A DNA stretch of 64,000 nucleotides from Pseudomonas svalbardensis (GTDB lineage Bacteria; Pseudomonadota; Gammaproteobacteria; Pseudomonadales; Pseudomonadaceae): NCBI RefSeq assembly GCF_030053115.1, contig NZ_CP125619.1, positions 1,861,001 through 1,925,000 on the forward strand, read 5' to 3'. The notes under the pieces were generated by a model. That model was not told the origin of the DNA. It saw only the letters and a list, made by a program, of their open reading frames with translations, and ran no database searches. The stretch's first letter is position 1, and every line of letters begins with the position of its first letter. Positions 51,845-62,546 of this stretch are shown here, piece after piece. Made by a program: the position numbers and the translations under genes.

Positions 51845-53620
51845 ATGTCTACTACAGTTAATACGCTTTCGTTCGACGCCATCATTATTGGCGGCGGCGG
51901 TGCTGGTATGCGCGCTGCTCTGCAGCTGGCACAGGGTGGTCACAAGACTGCCGTAGTTACCAAGGTTTTCCCGACTCGCTCGCACACTGTTTCCGCCCAG
52001 GGTGGTATCACCTGCGCCATCGCTTCGGCAGATCCGAACGATGACTGGCGCTGGCACATGTACGATACCGTCAAGGGTTCCGACTATATCGGTGACCAGG
52101 ACGCTATCGAATACATGTGTTCCGTAGGCCCGGAAGCGGTCTTCGAACTCGAGCACATGGGCTTGCCGTTCTCCCGTACTGAACAAGGTCGCATCTATCA
52201 GCGTCCGTTCGGCGGACAGTCGAAAGACTTCGGTAAAGGCGGCCAGGCTGCACGTACTTGCGCCGCTGCCGACCGTACCGGTCATGCACTGCTGCACACC
52301 CTGTACCAGGCCAACCTGAAGGCCGGCACCGTGTTCCTCAACGAATACTACGGTGTCGACCTGGTGAAGAACGAAGATGGTGCCTTTGTCGGCATGATCG
52401 TCATCTGCATCGAAACCGGCGAAACCTCCTACGTCCGCGCTAACGCCACTGTACTGGCGACTGGCGGTGCAGGTCGTATCTACTCGTCCACCACCAATGC
52501 CCTGATCAACACAGGTGACGGCGTCGGCATGGCTCTGCGTGCTGGCGTGCCGGTACAAGACATTGAAATGTGGCAGTTCCACCCAACCGGCATCGCCGGC
52601 GCCGGTGTACTGGTTACTGAAGGCTGCCGCGGTGAAGGCGGTTACCTGATCAACAAGCACGGCGAGCGTTTCATGGAGCGTTATGCTCCGAACGCCAAAG
52701 ACCTTGCTGGTCGTGACGTTGTTGCTCGTTCGATGGTTAAAGAAATCATCGCCGGCAACGGTTGCGGTCCGGATGGCGACCACGTAATGCTGAAACTCGA
52801 TCACCTCGGTGAAGAAGTTCTGCACAGTCGTCTGCCAGGCATCATGGAACTGTCCAAGACCTTCGCCCACGTCGATCCAGCCGTAGCGCCGATTCCGGTC
52901 GTTCCAACCTGCCACTATATGATGGGCGGCGTGCCGACCAACATTCATGGTCAGGCAATCACTCAGGATGAAAACGGCGTTGACCAGATCATCCCGGGCC
53001 TGTTCGCAGTAGGCGAAGTGGCCTGCGTATCGGTTCACGGTGCCAACCGTCTGGGCGGCAACTCGCTGCTCGACTTGGTGGTATTCGGTCGTGCTGCCGG
53101 CCTGTTCCTGGAACAGACCCTGAAAGAAGGCGTCGACTACACCCGCGCTCGCCAGTCCGACATCGACGCTGCCCTGGCACGTCTCGATGGCCTGAACTCG
53201 CGTACCGAAGGCGAAGACGTCGCCACCCTGCGTAAAGAGCTGCAAAGCTGCATGCAGAACTACTTCGGTGTGTTCCGTACCGGCGAATACATGCAGAAGG
53301 GTATTGCTCAGCTGGCTGATCTGCGTGGCCGTATCGCCAACGTCAAGATCAACGACAAGAGCCAGGCGTTCAACACCGCTCGTATCGAAGCTCTTGAATT
53401 GCAGAACCTGCTGGAAGTGGCCGAAGCTACCGCCATCGCCGCAGAGATCCGCAAAGAGTCCCGCGGCGCTCACGCCCGTGAAGACTACGAAGATCGCGAC
53501 GACGAAAACTGGCTGTGCCACACCCTGTACTTCCCGGGTGACAAGCGCGTTACCAAGCGTGCTGTGAACTTCTCGCCGAAGACCGTTCCGACTTTTGAAC
53601 CTAAGATTCGGACTTATTAA
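51845..53620 (+). CDS. sdhA: Succinate dehydrogenase flavoprotein SdhA
   Basis: 591 aa. FAD-binding [11 protein letters not shown], covalent FAD His in [12 protein letters not shown], and catalytic Arg/His region [20 protein letters not shown], with [11 protein letters not shown] later. It oxidises succinate to fumarate. Gene order sdhCDAB and short spacings show one operon. Confidence 0.97.
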   Translation: MSTTVNTLSFDAIIIGGGGAGMRAALQLAQGGHKTAVVTKVFPTRSHTVSAQGGITCAIASADPNDDWRWHMYDTVKGSDYIGDQDAIEYMCSVGPEAVFELEHMGLPFSRTEQGRIYQRPFGGQSKDFGKGGQAARTCAAADRTGHALLHTLYQANLKAGTVFLNEYYGVDLVKNEDGAFVGMIVICIETGETSYVRANATVLATGGAGRIYSSTTNALINTGDGVGMALRAGVPVQDIEMWQFHPTGIAGAGVLVTEGCRGEGGYLINKHGERFMERYAPNAKDLAGRDVVARSMVKEIIAGNGCGPDGDHVMLKLDHLGEEVLHSRLPGIMELSKTFAHVDPAVAPIPVVPTCHYMMGGVPTNIHGQAITQDENGVDQIIPGLFAVGEVACVSVHGANRLGGNSLLDLVVFGRAAGLFLEQTLKEGVDYTRARQSDIDAALARLDGLNSRTEGEDVATLRKELQSCMQNYFGVFRTGEYMQKGIAQLADLRGRIANVKINDKSQAFNTARIEALELQNLLEVAEATAIAAEIRKESRGAHAREDYEDRDDENWLCHTLYFPGDKRVTKRAVNFSPKTVPTFEPKIRTY

Positions 53621-53631
53621 GGGTGGCCGCC

Positions 53632-54336
53632 ATGTTGCAAGTCAGTGTTTATCGCTACAACCCTGATCAGGACGCTGCGCCGTTCATGCAGGAATTTACG
53701 GTCGATACCGGTGGTAAAGACCTGATGGTGCTGGACGTCCTGGCCCTGATCAAAGAGCAGGACGAAGGTTTCTCCTATCGTCGCTCTTGCCGTGAAGGTG
53801 TTTGCGGTTCCGACGGCATGAACATCAACGGCAAAAACGCTCTGGCGTGCGTCACGCCGCTGTCCGCTGTTGTAAAAGGTAACAAGCTGATCGTTCGTCC
53901 TCTGCCAGGTTTGCCGGTTATCCGTGACCTGGTCGTCGATATGAGCATCTTCTACAAGCAATACGAGAAGGTTAAGCCATACCTGCAGAACGACACGCCG
54001 GCTCCGGCCATCGAACGTCTGCAGACCCCTGAAGAGCGTGAAAAGCTTGACGGTCTGTACGAGTGCATCCTGTGCGCTTGCTGCTCGACCTCTTGCCCGT
54101 CCTTCTGGTGGAACCCGGACAAGTTCCTGGGTCCAGCTGCTCTGCTGCAAGCGTATCGCTTCCTGGCAGACAGCCGCGACACCAAGACTGCCGAGCGTCT
54201 GGCTTCACTGGATGACCCGTTCAGCGTATTCCGCTGCCGCGGGATCATGAACTGCGTCAACGTCTGCCCGAAAGGCCTGAACCCGACTAAGGCCATCGGT
54301 CACGTACGTAACATGCTGCTGCAAAGCGGCGTGTGA
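53632..54336 (+). CDS. sdhB: Succinate dehydrogenase iron-sulfur protein SdhB
   Basis: 234 aa. [2Fe-2S] ligands in SCREGVCGSDGMNINGKNAL with a further Cys, [4Fe-4S] ligands in CILCACCSTSCPSFWW, and the third cluster in CRGIMNCVNVCPKGLNP. It passes electrons from SdhA to quinone. ATG 53632 follows GGGTGG; an in-frame GTG at 53623 is less likely. Confidence 0.97.
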   Translation: MLQVSVYRYNPDQDAAPFMQEFTVDTGGKDLMVLDVLALIKEQDEGFSYRRSCREGVCGSDGMNINGKNALACVTPLSAVVKGNKLIVRPLPGLPVIRDLVVDMSIFYKQYEKVKPYLQNDTPAPAIERLQTPEEREKLDGLYECILCACCSTSCPSFWWNPDKFLGPAALLQAYRFLADSRDTKTAERLASLDDPFSVFRCRGIMNCVNVCPKGLNPTKAIGHVRNMLLQSGV

Positions 54337-54595
54337 TTCAGCAGTACCTGTAGGACCGCAGTACCCGTAGATGCTACGGCGCAGGCTTCAACCGGCGCCG
54401 TAGTCTTAACCTGAGCAGCAGCTTATAAGGCTGCGGCTCTTATTTTGAAGAAATGAGACAAGCAGGGGCATCCGGGCTGGTACCCGGACTATCAGCGTGA
54501 TCCTAAGTGGCTTGTTTTAGTCGCTGCATTTGGACTTCTGCAAGTGTGCTCGGTGTCGACGCCGGTGGTGTTCCCCTAACCGAGGGTGACCAAGC
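54337..54595 (+). promoter_or_regulatory. Structured leader of sucA (candidate sucA-II RNA region)
   Basis: 259 bp between sdhB and sucA. Visible hairpins: CTACGGCGC/GCGCCGTAG (54374-54403), GCAGC/GCTGC near 54420, and TCCGGG/CCCGGA (54471-54488). Comparative genomics has described a sucA-II RNA motif in Pseudomonas sucA leaders. This stretch is in the right place, but I cannot align it to the model. Confidence 0.5.
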
Positions 54596-57427
54596 ATGCA
54601 AGAAAGCGTGATGCAGCGCATGTGGAACAGCGCCTACCTATCCGGTAGTAACGCTGCCTATGTGGAAGAGCTCTACGAGCTCTACCTGCACGACCCTAAC
54701 GCTGTGCCAGAAGAGTGGCGCACCTACTTCCAGAAGTTGCCTGCTGACGGCAACACTGCCACCGATGTTTCGCACTCCACAATTCGCGATCATTTCGTCT
54801 TGCTGGCAAAGAACCAGCGCCGCGCCCAACCGGTTTCCGCCGGCAGCGTGAGCAGTGAGCACGAGAAGAAGCAAGTTGAAGTGCTGCGATTGATCCAGGC
54901 CTACCGTATGCGTGGCCACCAGGCAGCCCAGCTTGACCCGCTGGGGCTGTGGCAGCGTCCTGCACCTGCAGACCTGTCGATCAATCACTACGGCTTGACC
55001 AATGCCGATCTTGATACGACCTTCCGTGCCGGCGACCTGTTCATCGGCAAAGAGGAGGCGAGCCTACGCGAAATTCACGAAGCGTTGCAGCAGACATATT
55101 GCCGCACCATCGGCGCTGAATTTACGCATATCACCGATTCCGAGCAGCGCCAGTGGTTCCAGCAGCGTCTGGAAAGCGTGCGCGGCCGTCCAACGTACTC
55201 CGCCGACATCAAGAGCCACCTGCTCGAGCGCGTCACCGCCGGCGAAGGTCTGGAAAAATACCTGGGTACCAAATACCCGGGTACCAAGCGTTTCGGTCTG
55301 GAAGGCGGCGAGAGCCTGATTCCGATGCTCGACGAGCTGATCCAGCGTTCCGGTTCCTACGGCACCAAGGAAATCGTTATCGGCATGGCCCACCGTGGCC
55401 GTCTCAACGTGCTGGTCAACACCTTCGGCAAGAACCCGCGCGAGCTGTTCGACGAGTTTGAAGGCAAGAAGAAGGTCGAGCTGGGTTCCGGTGACGTTAA
55501 GTATCACCAGGGCTTCTCGTCCAACGTGATGACCACTGGCGGTGAAGTTCACCTGGCCATGGCGTTCAACCCGTCCCACCTGGAAATCGTTTCCCCGGTG
55601 GTCGAGGGTTCGGTTCGCGCCCGTCAGGATCGTCGTAACGACCCTACCGGCGAGAAGGTTCTGCCGATCTCCATCCACGGTGACGCGGCATTTGCCGGTC
55701 AGGGCGTGGTCATGGAAACCTTCCAGATGTCGCAGACCCGCGGTTTCAAGACCGGCGGTACCGTGCACATCGTGATCAACAACCAGGTCGGTTTCACCAT
55801 CAGCAACCCGCTGGACTCGCGTTCCACCGAGTACGCGACCGACGTTGCGAAAATGATCCAGGCGCCGATCCTCCATGTGAATGGTGATGATCCGGAAGCC
55901 GTGTTGTTCGTGACCCAGCTGGCCATCGACTACCGCATGCAGTTCAAGCGTGACGTGGTGATCGACCTGGTCTGCTACCGTCGTCGTGGCCACAACGAGG
56001 CCGACGAGCCAAGCGGCACCCAGCCAATCATGTATCAGCAGATCACCAAACAGCGCACCACCCGTGAGCTGTATGCCGATCGTCTGACTCAGGGCGGTGT
56101 GCTGGACGCAGAGCGTGTTCAGGCGAAAGTCGACGAATACCGCAATGCGCTGGACAACGGTCTGCATGTTGTAAAAAGCCTGGTCAAAGAGCCGAACAAA
56201 GAGTTGTTCGTGGACTGGCGTCCGTATCTGGGCCACGCCTGGACCGCGCGTCACGACACTCGCTTCGATCTGAAAACCTTGCAGGAACTGTCCGCCAAGC
56301 TGCTGGAAATTCCAGAAGGCTTCGTGGTTCAGCGCCAGGTCTCGAAAATCTACGAAGACCGTCAGAAAATGCAAGCCGGCGGCCTGCCGATCAACTGGGG
56401 TTACGCCGAAACCATGGCGTACGCGACCCTGGCGTTCGAAGGTCACCCGATCCGCATGACGGGTCAGGACATCGGTCGTGGTACGTTCTCGCACCGTCAC
56501 GCTGTCTTGCACAACCAGAAAGACGCGGGTACCTACGTCCCGCTGCAAAACCTGTACAAGGGCCAGCCACGTTTCGACCTGTACGATTCGTTCCTGTCCG
56601 AAGAAGCCGTGTTGGCGTTCGAATACGGTTACTCGACCACCACGCCTGAGGCGCTGGTGATCTGGGAAGCCCAGTTCGGTGACTTCGCCAACGGTGCCCA
56701 AGTGGTTATCGACCAGTTCATCACCAGTGGCGAGCACAAGTGGGGCCGTCTCTGCGGTCTGACCATGCTGCTGCCGCACGGTTATGAAGGTCAGGGTCCG
56801 GAGCACTCTTCGGCTCGTCTGGAGCGTTACCTGCAACTGTGCGCCGAGCACAACATTCAGGTAGCCGTGCCGACTACGCCGGCTCAGATCTACCACTTGC
56901 TGCGTCGCCAGGTGATTCGCCCGCTGCGCAAGCCGTTGATCGTCCTGACGCCGAAGTCGCTGCTGCGTCACAAACTGGCCATCTCGACCCTGGAAGATCT
57001 GGCCGAAGGTTCGTTCCAGACCGTTATCCCGGAAATCGATACCCTGGACCCGAAAAAGGTCGAGCGCATTGTTCTGTGTAGCGGCAAGGTCTACTACGAC
57101 CTGCTGGAAAAACGCCGTGCCGAAGGTCGTGATGACATCGCCATCGTGCGTATCGAGCAGCTGTACCCATTCCCTGAGGACGACTTGAACGAAGTCCTGG
57201 CTCCGTACACCAACCTCAAACATATCGTTTGGTGTCAGGAAGAGCCGATGAACCAGGGTGCCTGGTACTGCAGCCAACACCACATGCGCCGCATCGTTGG
57301 CAATCACAACAAAGCACTCTTTCTCGAGTACGCCGGTCGTGATGCTTCCGCTGCACCTGCTTGTGGTTATGCATCGATGCACGCTGAGCAGCAGGAAAAA
57401 CTGCTGCAAGACGCCTTTACTGTTTAA
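54596..57427 (+). CDS. sucA: 2-oxoglutarate dehydrogenase E1 component
   Basis: 943 aa. Thiamine-diphosphate E1: N-terminal WNSAYLSGSNAAYVEELYEL, GMAHRGRLNVLVNTFGKN, PSHLEIVSPVVEGS, GDAAFAGQGVVMETFQMS and C-terminal GHEGQGPEHSSARLER-like GYEGQGPEHSSARLER. It decarboxylates 2-oxoglutarate and transfers succinyl to the SucB lipoyl group. Followed by sucB after 42 nt. Confidence 0.97.
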   Translation: MQESVMQRMWNSAYLSGSNAAYVEELYELYLHDPNAVPEEWRTYFQKLPADGNTATDVSHSTIRDHFVLLAKNQRRAQPVSAGSVSSEHEKKQVEVLRLIQAYRMRGHQAAQLDPLGLWQRPAPADLSINHYGLTNADLDTTFRAGDLFIGKEEASLREIHEALQQTYCRTIGAEFTHITDSEQRQWFQQRLESVRGRPTYSADIKSHLLERVTAGEGLEKYLGTKYPGTKRFGLEGGESLIPMLDELIQRSGSYGTKEIVIGMAHRGRLNVLVNTFGKNPRELFDEFEGKKKVELGSGDVKYHQGFSSNVMTTGGEVHLAMAFNPSHLEIVSPVVEGSVRARQDRRNDPTGEKVLPISIHGDAAFAGQGVVMETFQMSQTRGFKTGGTVHIVINNQVGFTISNPLDSRSTEYATDVAKMIQAPILHVNGDDPEAVLFVTQLAIDYRMQFKRDVVIDLVCYRRRGHNEADEPSGTQPIMYQQITKQRTTRELYADRLTQGGVLDAERVQAKVDEYRNALDNGLHVVKSLVKEPNKELFVDWRPYLGHAWTARHDTRFDLKTLQELSAKLLEIPEGFVVQRQVSKIYEDRQKMQAGGLPINWGYAETMAYATLAFEGHPIRMTGQDIGRGTFSHRHAVLHNQKDAGTYVPLQNLYKGQPRFDLYDSFLSEEAVLAFEYGYSTTTPEALVIWEAQFGDFANGAQVVIDQFITSGEHKWGRLCGLTMLLPHGYEGQGPEHSSARLERYLQLCAEHNIQVAVPTTPAQIYHLLRRQVIRPLRKPLIVLTPKSLLRHKLAISTLEDLAEGSFQTVIPEIDTLDPKKVERIVLCSGKVYYDLLEKRRAEGRDDIAIVRIEQLYPFPEDDLNEVLAPYTNLKHIVWCQEEPMNQGAWYCSQHHMRRIVGNHNKALFLEYAGRDASAAPACGYASMHAEQQEKLLQDAFTV

Positions 57428-57469
57428 CGCCTTCGCGCACCTGAAACCGAATTTAAGGACCCACAGATA

Positions 57470-58690
57470 ATGGCTATCGAAATCAAAGCCCCCACTTTCC
57501 CGGAATCGGTTGCCGATGGCACCGTTGCCACCTGGCACAAAAAGCCGGGCGACGCCGTCAAGCGCGATGACCTGATCGTCGACATCGAAACTGACAAAGT
57601 CGTGTTGGAAGTGTTGGCCACCGCTGATGGCGTGCTGGGCGCTATCGTCAAGAACGAAGGCGACACCGTTCTGTCCGACGAAGTCCTGGGCTCCATCGAA
57701 GCGGGCGGCGCTGCTGCCGCTCCAGCTGCTGCCGCTGCTCCGGCCGCTGCACAAGCTGCTGCTCCTGCCGCTGAAGGCGAAGATGATCCTGTTGCTGCAC
57801 CGGCTGCTCGCAAGCTGGCTGAAGAAAACGGTATCAACATCGCTTCCGTTGCCGGCACTGGCAAAGGCGGTCGTGTGACCAAGGAAGACGTTGTTGCCGC
57901 TGTAGCTGCCAAGAAAGCCGCTCCGGCTGCCGCGCCTGCCAAGGCTGCTGCTCCTGCCGCTGCTGCTCCAGTGTTCGCTGCCGGCGATCGCATCGAGAAG
58001 CGCGTACCGATGACCCGCGTGCGGGCCACCGTCGCCAAGCGTCTGGTTGAAGCTCAATCGAACATGGCGATGCTGACCACTTTCAACGAAGTCGACATGA
58101 CCGAAGTCATGGCCCTGCGTTCGAAGTACAAGGACCTGTTCGAGAAGTCCCACAACGGCGTGCGCCTGGGCTTCATGTCGTTCTTCGTCAAGGCTGCTAC
58201 CGAAGCGCTGAAACGCTTCCCGGCTGTCAACGCGTCAATCGACGGTGCTGACATCGTTTACCACGGCTACGCTGACGTCGGTGTTGCTGTTTCCAGCGAC
58301 CGCGGTCTGGTTGTACCGGTTCTGCGTAACGCCGAACTGATGAGCCTGGCGGAAATCGAAGGCGGCATCGCCACCTTCGGCAAGAAGGCTCGTGACGGCA
58401 AACTGTCGATGGACGAGATGACCGGCGGTACGTTCACCATCACTAACGGTGGTACCTTCGGTTCGATGATGTCGACCCCGATCGTCAACCCGCCGCAAGC
58501 GGCTATTCTGGGCATGCACAACATTCTGCAGCGTCCTATGGCGATCAACGGTCAGGTTGTTATCCGTCCGATGATGTACCTCGCTCTGTCCTACGATCAC
58601 CGTCTGATCGATGGCAAAGAAGCTGTGACCTTCCTGGTTACCATCAAGAACTTGCTGGAAGACCCGGCTCGTTTGCTGCTGGATATCTGA
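57470..58690 (+). CDS. sucB: 2-oxoglutarate dehydrogenase E2, dihydrolipoyl succinyltransferase
   Basis: 406 aa. One lipoyl domain (1-76) with lipoylated Lys43 in [12 protein letters not shown], an Ala/Pro linker, an E3-binding domain (about 105-140: [20 protein letters not shown]), a second Ala-rich linker, and a catalytic domain ending [14 protein letters not shown] with active His. Start fixed by AAGGACC and the family N-terminus MAIEIKAP. Confidence 0.97.
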   Translation: MAIEIKAPTFPESVADGTVATWHKKPGDAVKRDDLIVDIETDKVVLEVLATADGVLGAIVKNEGDTVLSDEVLGSIEAGGAAAAPAAAAAPAAAQAAAPAAEGEDDPVAAPAARKLAEENGINIASVAGTGKGGRVTKEDVVAAVAAKKAAPAAAPAKAAAPAAAAPVFAAGDRIEKRVPMTRVRATVAKRLVEAQSNMAMLTTFNEVDMTEVMALRSKYKDLFEKSHNGVRLGFMSFFVKAATEALKRFPAVNASIDGADIVYHGYADVGVAVSSDRGLVVPVLRNAELMSLAEIEGGIATFGKKARDGKLSMDEMTGGTFTITNGGTFGSMMSTPIVNPPQAAILGMHNILQRPMAINGQVVIRPMMYLALSYDHRLIDGKEAVTFLVTIKNLLEDPARLLLDI

Positions 58691-58701
58691 TTTCGTTGCA
58701 C

Positions 58702-58730
58702 GGGCCGTCCAGTGATGGACGGCCCTTCTG
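58702..58730 (+). terminator. Hairpin between sucB and lpd
   Basis: GGGCCGTCC and GGACGGCCC form a 9-bp stem followed by TTCTGT. A weak U tract suggests partial termination or 3'-end protection within the operon. Confidence 0.55.
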
Positions 58731-58797
58731 TAATGACCAGCTTCGTCCCACGACGGTCCTCAAAAGGGCCCGTCCGGTTTGATTCGAGAAGGAATGA

Positions 58798-60237
<1,440 letters not shown>

Positions 60238-60436
60238 GACAAGACAATAAGAAACCACGGCGGAAGGCCCGTCGTGAGCCTTGCGTGCAAGACTCACCGC
60301 GGAATGTCCGCCGGACGCAGCCTTGCGTAGTTCACCGGTTATCCGGAACACCTACGCAAGCAGCAGTCACAGGTGGTGCGGCACTTGAACAAGTGCAGCA
60401 CCGAATGCGCAGTACCTAACGAAGACGGTAATAAGC
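60238..60436 (+). promoter_or_regulatory. Structured leader of sucC (candidate sucC RNA)
   Basis: 199 bp with strong hairpins: CTTGCGTAG/CTACGCAAG (60322-60330 with 60352-60360, inner CCGG/CCGG) and GGTGC.GCACTTG/CAAGTGC.GCACC (60375-60402). A sucC RNA motif upstream of sucC has been described in Pseudomonas. Location and structure fit, but the consensus cannot be checked here. No U-rich terminator follows the last hairpin, so translational or processing control is more likely. Confidence 0.55.
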
Positions 60437-61603
60437 ATGAATCTTCACGAGTATCAGGGTAAGCAGCTGTTCGCCGAATACGGCCTGCCAGTATCCCAGG
60501 GTTTCGCCGTAGACACCCCGGAAGCAGCAGCAGAAGCGTGCGACAAAATCGGCGGGACCGAATGGGTTGTCAAAGCCCAGGTTCACGCAGGTGGTCGCGG
60601 TAAAGCGGGCGGCGTCAAGCTGGTTCGTAGCAAAGAAGACGCCAAAGCATTTGCTCAACAGTGGTTGGGCAAGCGTCTGGTGACTTACCAGACTGATGCC
60701 AATGGTCAGCCAGTCACCAAGATCCTGGTTGAGTCGTGCACTGATATCGCTAAAGAGCTGTACCTGGGCGCTGTCGTTGACCGTTCGAGCCGTCGCATCG
60801 TGTTCATGGCTTCCACCGAAGGTGGCGTGGACATCGAGAAAATCGCTCACGACACCCCTGAGAAAATCCTCAAGGCCACTATCGATCCACTGGTTGGCGC
60901 TCAGCCATTCCAGGGTCGCGAGCTGGCATTCCAGCTCGGTCTGGAAGGCAAGCAAGTTGCTCAGTTCGCCAAGATCTTCGTAGGCCTGGCCAAGCTGTTC
61001 AAGGATCACGACCTGGCCCTGCTGGAAGTGAACCCGCTGGTGATCAAGGCTGACGGCGATCTGCATTGCCTCGACGCCAAGATCAACATCGACGCCAACG
61101 CCATGTACCGTCAGCCTAAGCTGAAGACTTTCCACGATCCGTCGCAAGACGATCCGCGCGAAGCGCACGCTGCCAAGTTCGAACTGAACTACGTAGCACT
61201 GGAAGGCAACATCGGTTGCATGGTCAACGGTGCTGGCCTGGCCATGGGTACCATGGACATCGTCAACCTGCATGGCGGCAAACCAGCCAACTTCCTCGAC
61301 GTGGGCGGCGGTGCTACCAAAGAACGCGTGACCGAAGCGTTCAAGATCATCCTGTCCGACACTAACGTCGCTGCAGTATTGGTCAACATCTTCGGCGGCA
61401 TCGTTCGTTGCGACATGATTGCCGAAGGCATCATCGGCGCTGTGAAAGAAGTCGGCGTGAAAATCCCGGTTGTTGTTCGCCTTGAAGGCAACAACGCTGA
61501 GCTGGGCGCTAAAGTACTGGCAGAAAGCGGTTTGAACATCATCGCTGCTACCAGCCTGACCGACGCTGCTCAACAAGTTGTCAAAGCTGCGGAGGGCAAA
61601 TAA
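60437..61603 (+). CDS. sucC: Succinyl-CoA synthetase beta subunit
   Basis: 388 aa. ATP-grasp N-terminal domain: [54 protein letters not shown]-terminal ligase domain: [17 protein letters not shown] and [10 protein letters not shown]. With SucD it makes succinate, CoA and NTP from succinyl-CoA. The stop shares a base with the sucD start (TAATG). Confidence 0.97.
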   Translation: MNLHEYQGKQLFAEYGLPVSQGFAVDTPEAAAEACDKIGGTEWVVKAQVHAGGRGKAGGVKLVRSKEDAKAFAQQWLGKRLVTYQTDANGQPVTKILVESCTDIAKELYLGAVVDRSSRRIVFMASTEGGVDIEKIAHDTPEKILKATIDPLVGAQPFQGRELAFQLGLEGKQVAQFAKIFVGLAKLFKDHDLALLEVNPLVIKADGDLHCLDAKINIDANAMYRQPKLKTFHDPSQDDPREAHAAKFELNYVALEGNIGCMVNGAGLAMGTMDIVNLHGGKPANFLDVGGGATKERVTEAFKIILSDTNVAAVLVNIFGGIVRCDMIAEGIIGAVKEVGVKIPVVVRLEGNNAELGAKVLAESGLNIIAATSLTDAAQQVVKAAEGK

Positions 61604-62484
61604 TGAGCGTCCTGATCAATAAAGACACCAAAGTTATCTGCCAGGGTATTACCGGTTCGCAAGGTAGTTTCCACACCCAGCAAGCCATCGAATACGGCAC
61701 CAAGATGGTGGGTGGCGTAACGCCCGGCAAAGGCGGCACCGAGCACCTGGGTCTGCCAGTGTTCAACACCGTGAAAGATGCTGTAGCTGCCACTGGCGCC
61801 ACCGCCAGCGTGATCTACGTTCCAGCTCCTTTCTGCAAGGACTCCATCCTGGAAGCAGCATTCGGCGGCATCAAGCTGATCGTTTGTATCACTGAAGGCA
61901 TTCCTACCCTGGATATGCTGGATGCCAAGGTCAAGTGCGACGAGCTGGGCGTAGTCCTGATCGGTCCTAACTGCCCAGGCGTGATCACTCCAGGCGAATG
62001 CAAGATCGGCATCATGCCAGGTCACATTCACTTGCCAGGCAAGGTCGGTATCGTTTCCCGTTCCGGCACCCTGACCTACGAAGCTGTCAAGCAGACTACT
62101 GACGCCGGTTTCGGTCAGTCGACTTGCGTCGGCATCGGCGGTGATCCGATCCCGGGCTCGAACTTCATCGACATCCTGAAGCTGTTCCAGGAAGACCCGA
62201 AGACCGAAGCGATCGTGATGATCGGTGAGATCGGCGGTTCGGCTGAAGAAGAAGCGGCTGCTTACATCAAGGCACACGTGACCAAGCCGGTTGTTTCCTA
62301 CATCGCTGGTGTGACTGCCCCTGCGGGCAAGCGCATGGGCCATGCTGGCGCAATCATCTCTGGCGGCAAAGGCACTGCAGACGAGAAGTTTGCTGCCCTG
62401 GAAGACGCAGGTGTTAAAACCGTGCGTTCGCTGGCAGACATCGGCAAGGCTTTGTCCGAGCTGACCGGTTGGGCGATCAAGTAA
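61603..62484 (+). CDS. sucD: Succinyl-CoA synthetase alpha subunit
   Basis: 293 aa. CoA-binding [37 protein letters not shown], and phosphohistidine region [17 protein letters not shown]. It is the last gene of the sdh-suc block and is followed by a terminator and then by the group II intron. Confidence 0.97.
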   Translation: MSVLINKDTKVICQGITGSQGSFHTQQAIEYGTKMVGGVTPGKGGTEHLGLPVFNTVKDAVAATGATASVIYVPAPFCKDSILEAAFGGIKLIVCITEGIPTLDMLDAKVKCDELGVVLIGPNCPGVITPGECKIGIMPGHIHLPGKVGIVSRSGTLTYEAVKQTTDAGFGQSTCVGIGGDPIPGSNFIDILKLFQEDPKTEAIVMIGEIGGSAEEEAAAYIKAHVTKPVVSYIAGVTAPAGKRMGHAGAIISGGKGTADEKFAALEDAGVKTVRSLADIGKALSELTGWAIK

Positions 62485-62512
62485 GCTTCGCGCTTATCTG
62501 ACGCTTCACCAA

Positions 62513-62546
62513 ACAAAGGCCACCCTCGGGTGGCCTTTGTCGTTTG
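62513..62546 (+). terminator. Rho-independent terminator of sucCD
   Basis: AAAGGCCACC and GGTGGCCTTT form a 10-bp stem with loop CTCG, then GTCGTTT. The group II intron begins right after this T-rich tail. Confidence 0.88.

Noticed and set aside
51341..53521. A 726-codon open frame antisense to sdhC, sdhD and sdhA
   Set aside because: Same third-position effect; the sdh genes are unmistakable.
55064..58153. A 1029-codon open frame antisense to sucA and sucB
   Set aside because: Composition is the shadow of strongly biased codons in sucA/sucB; no start context and no family motif.
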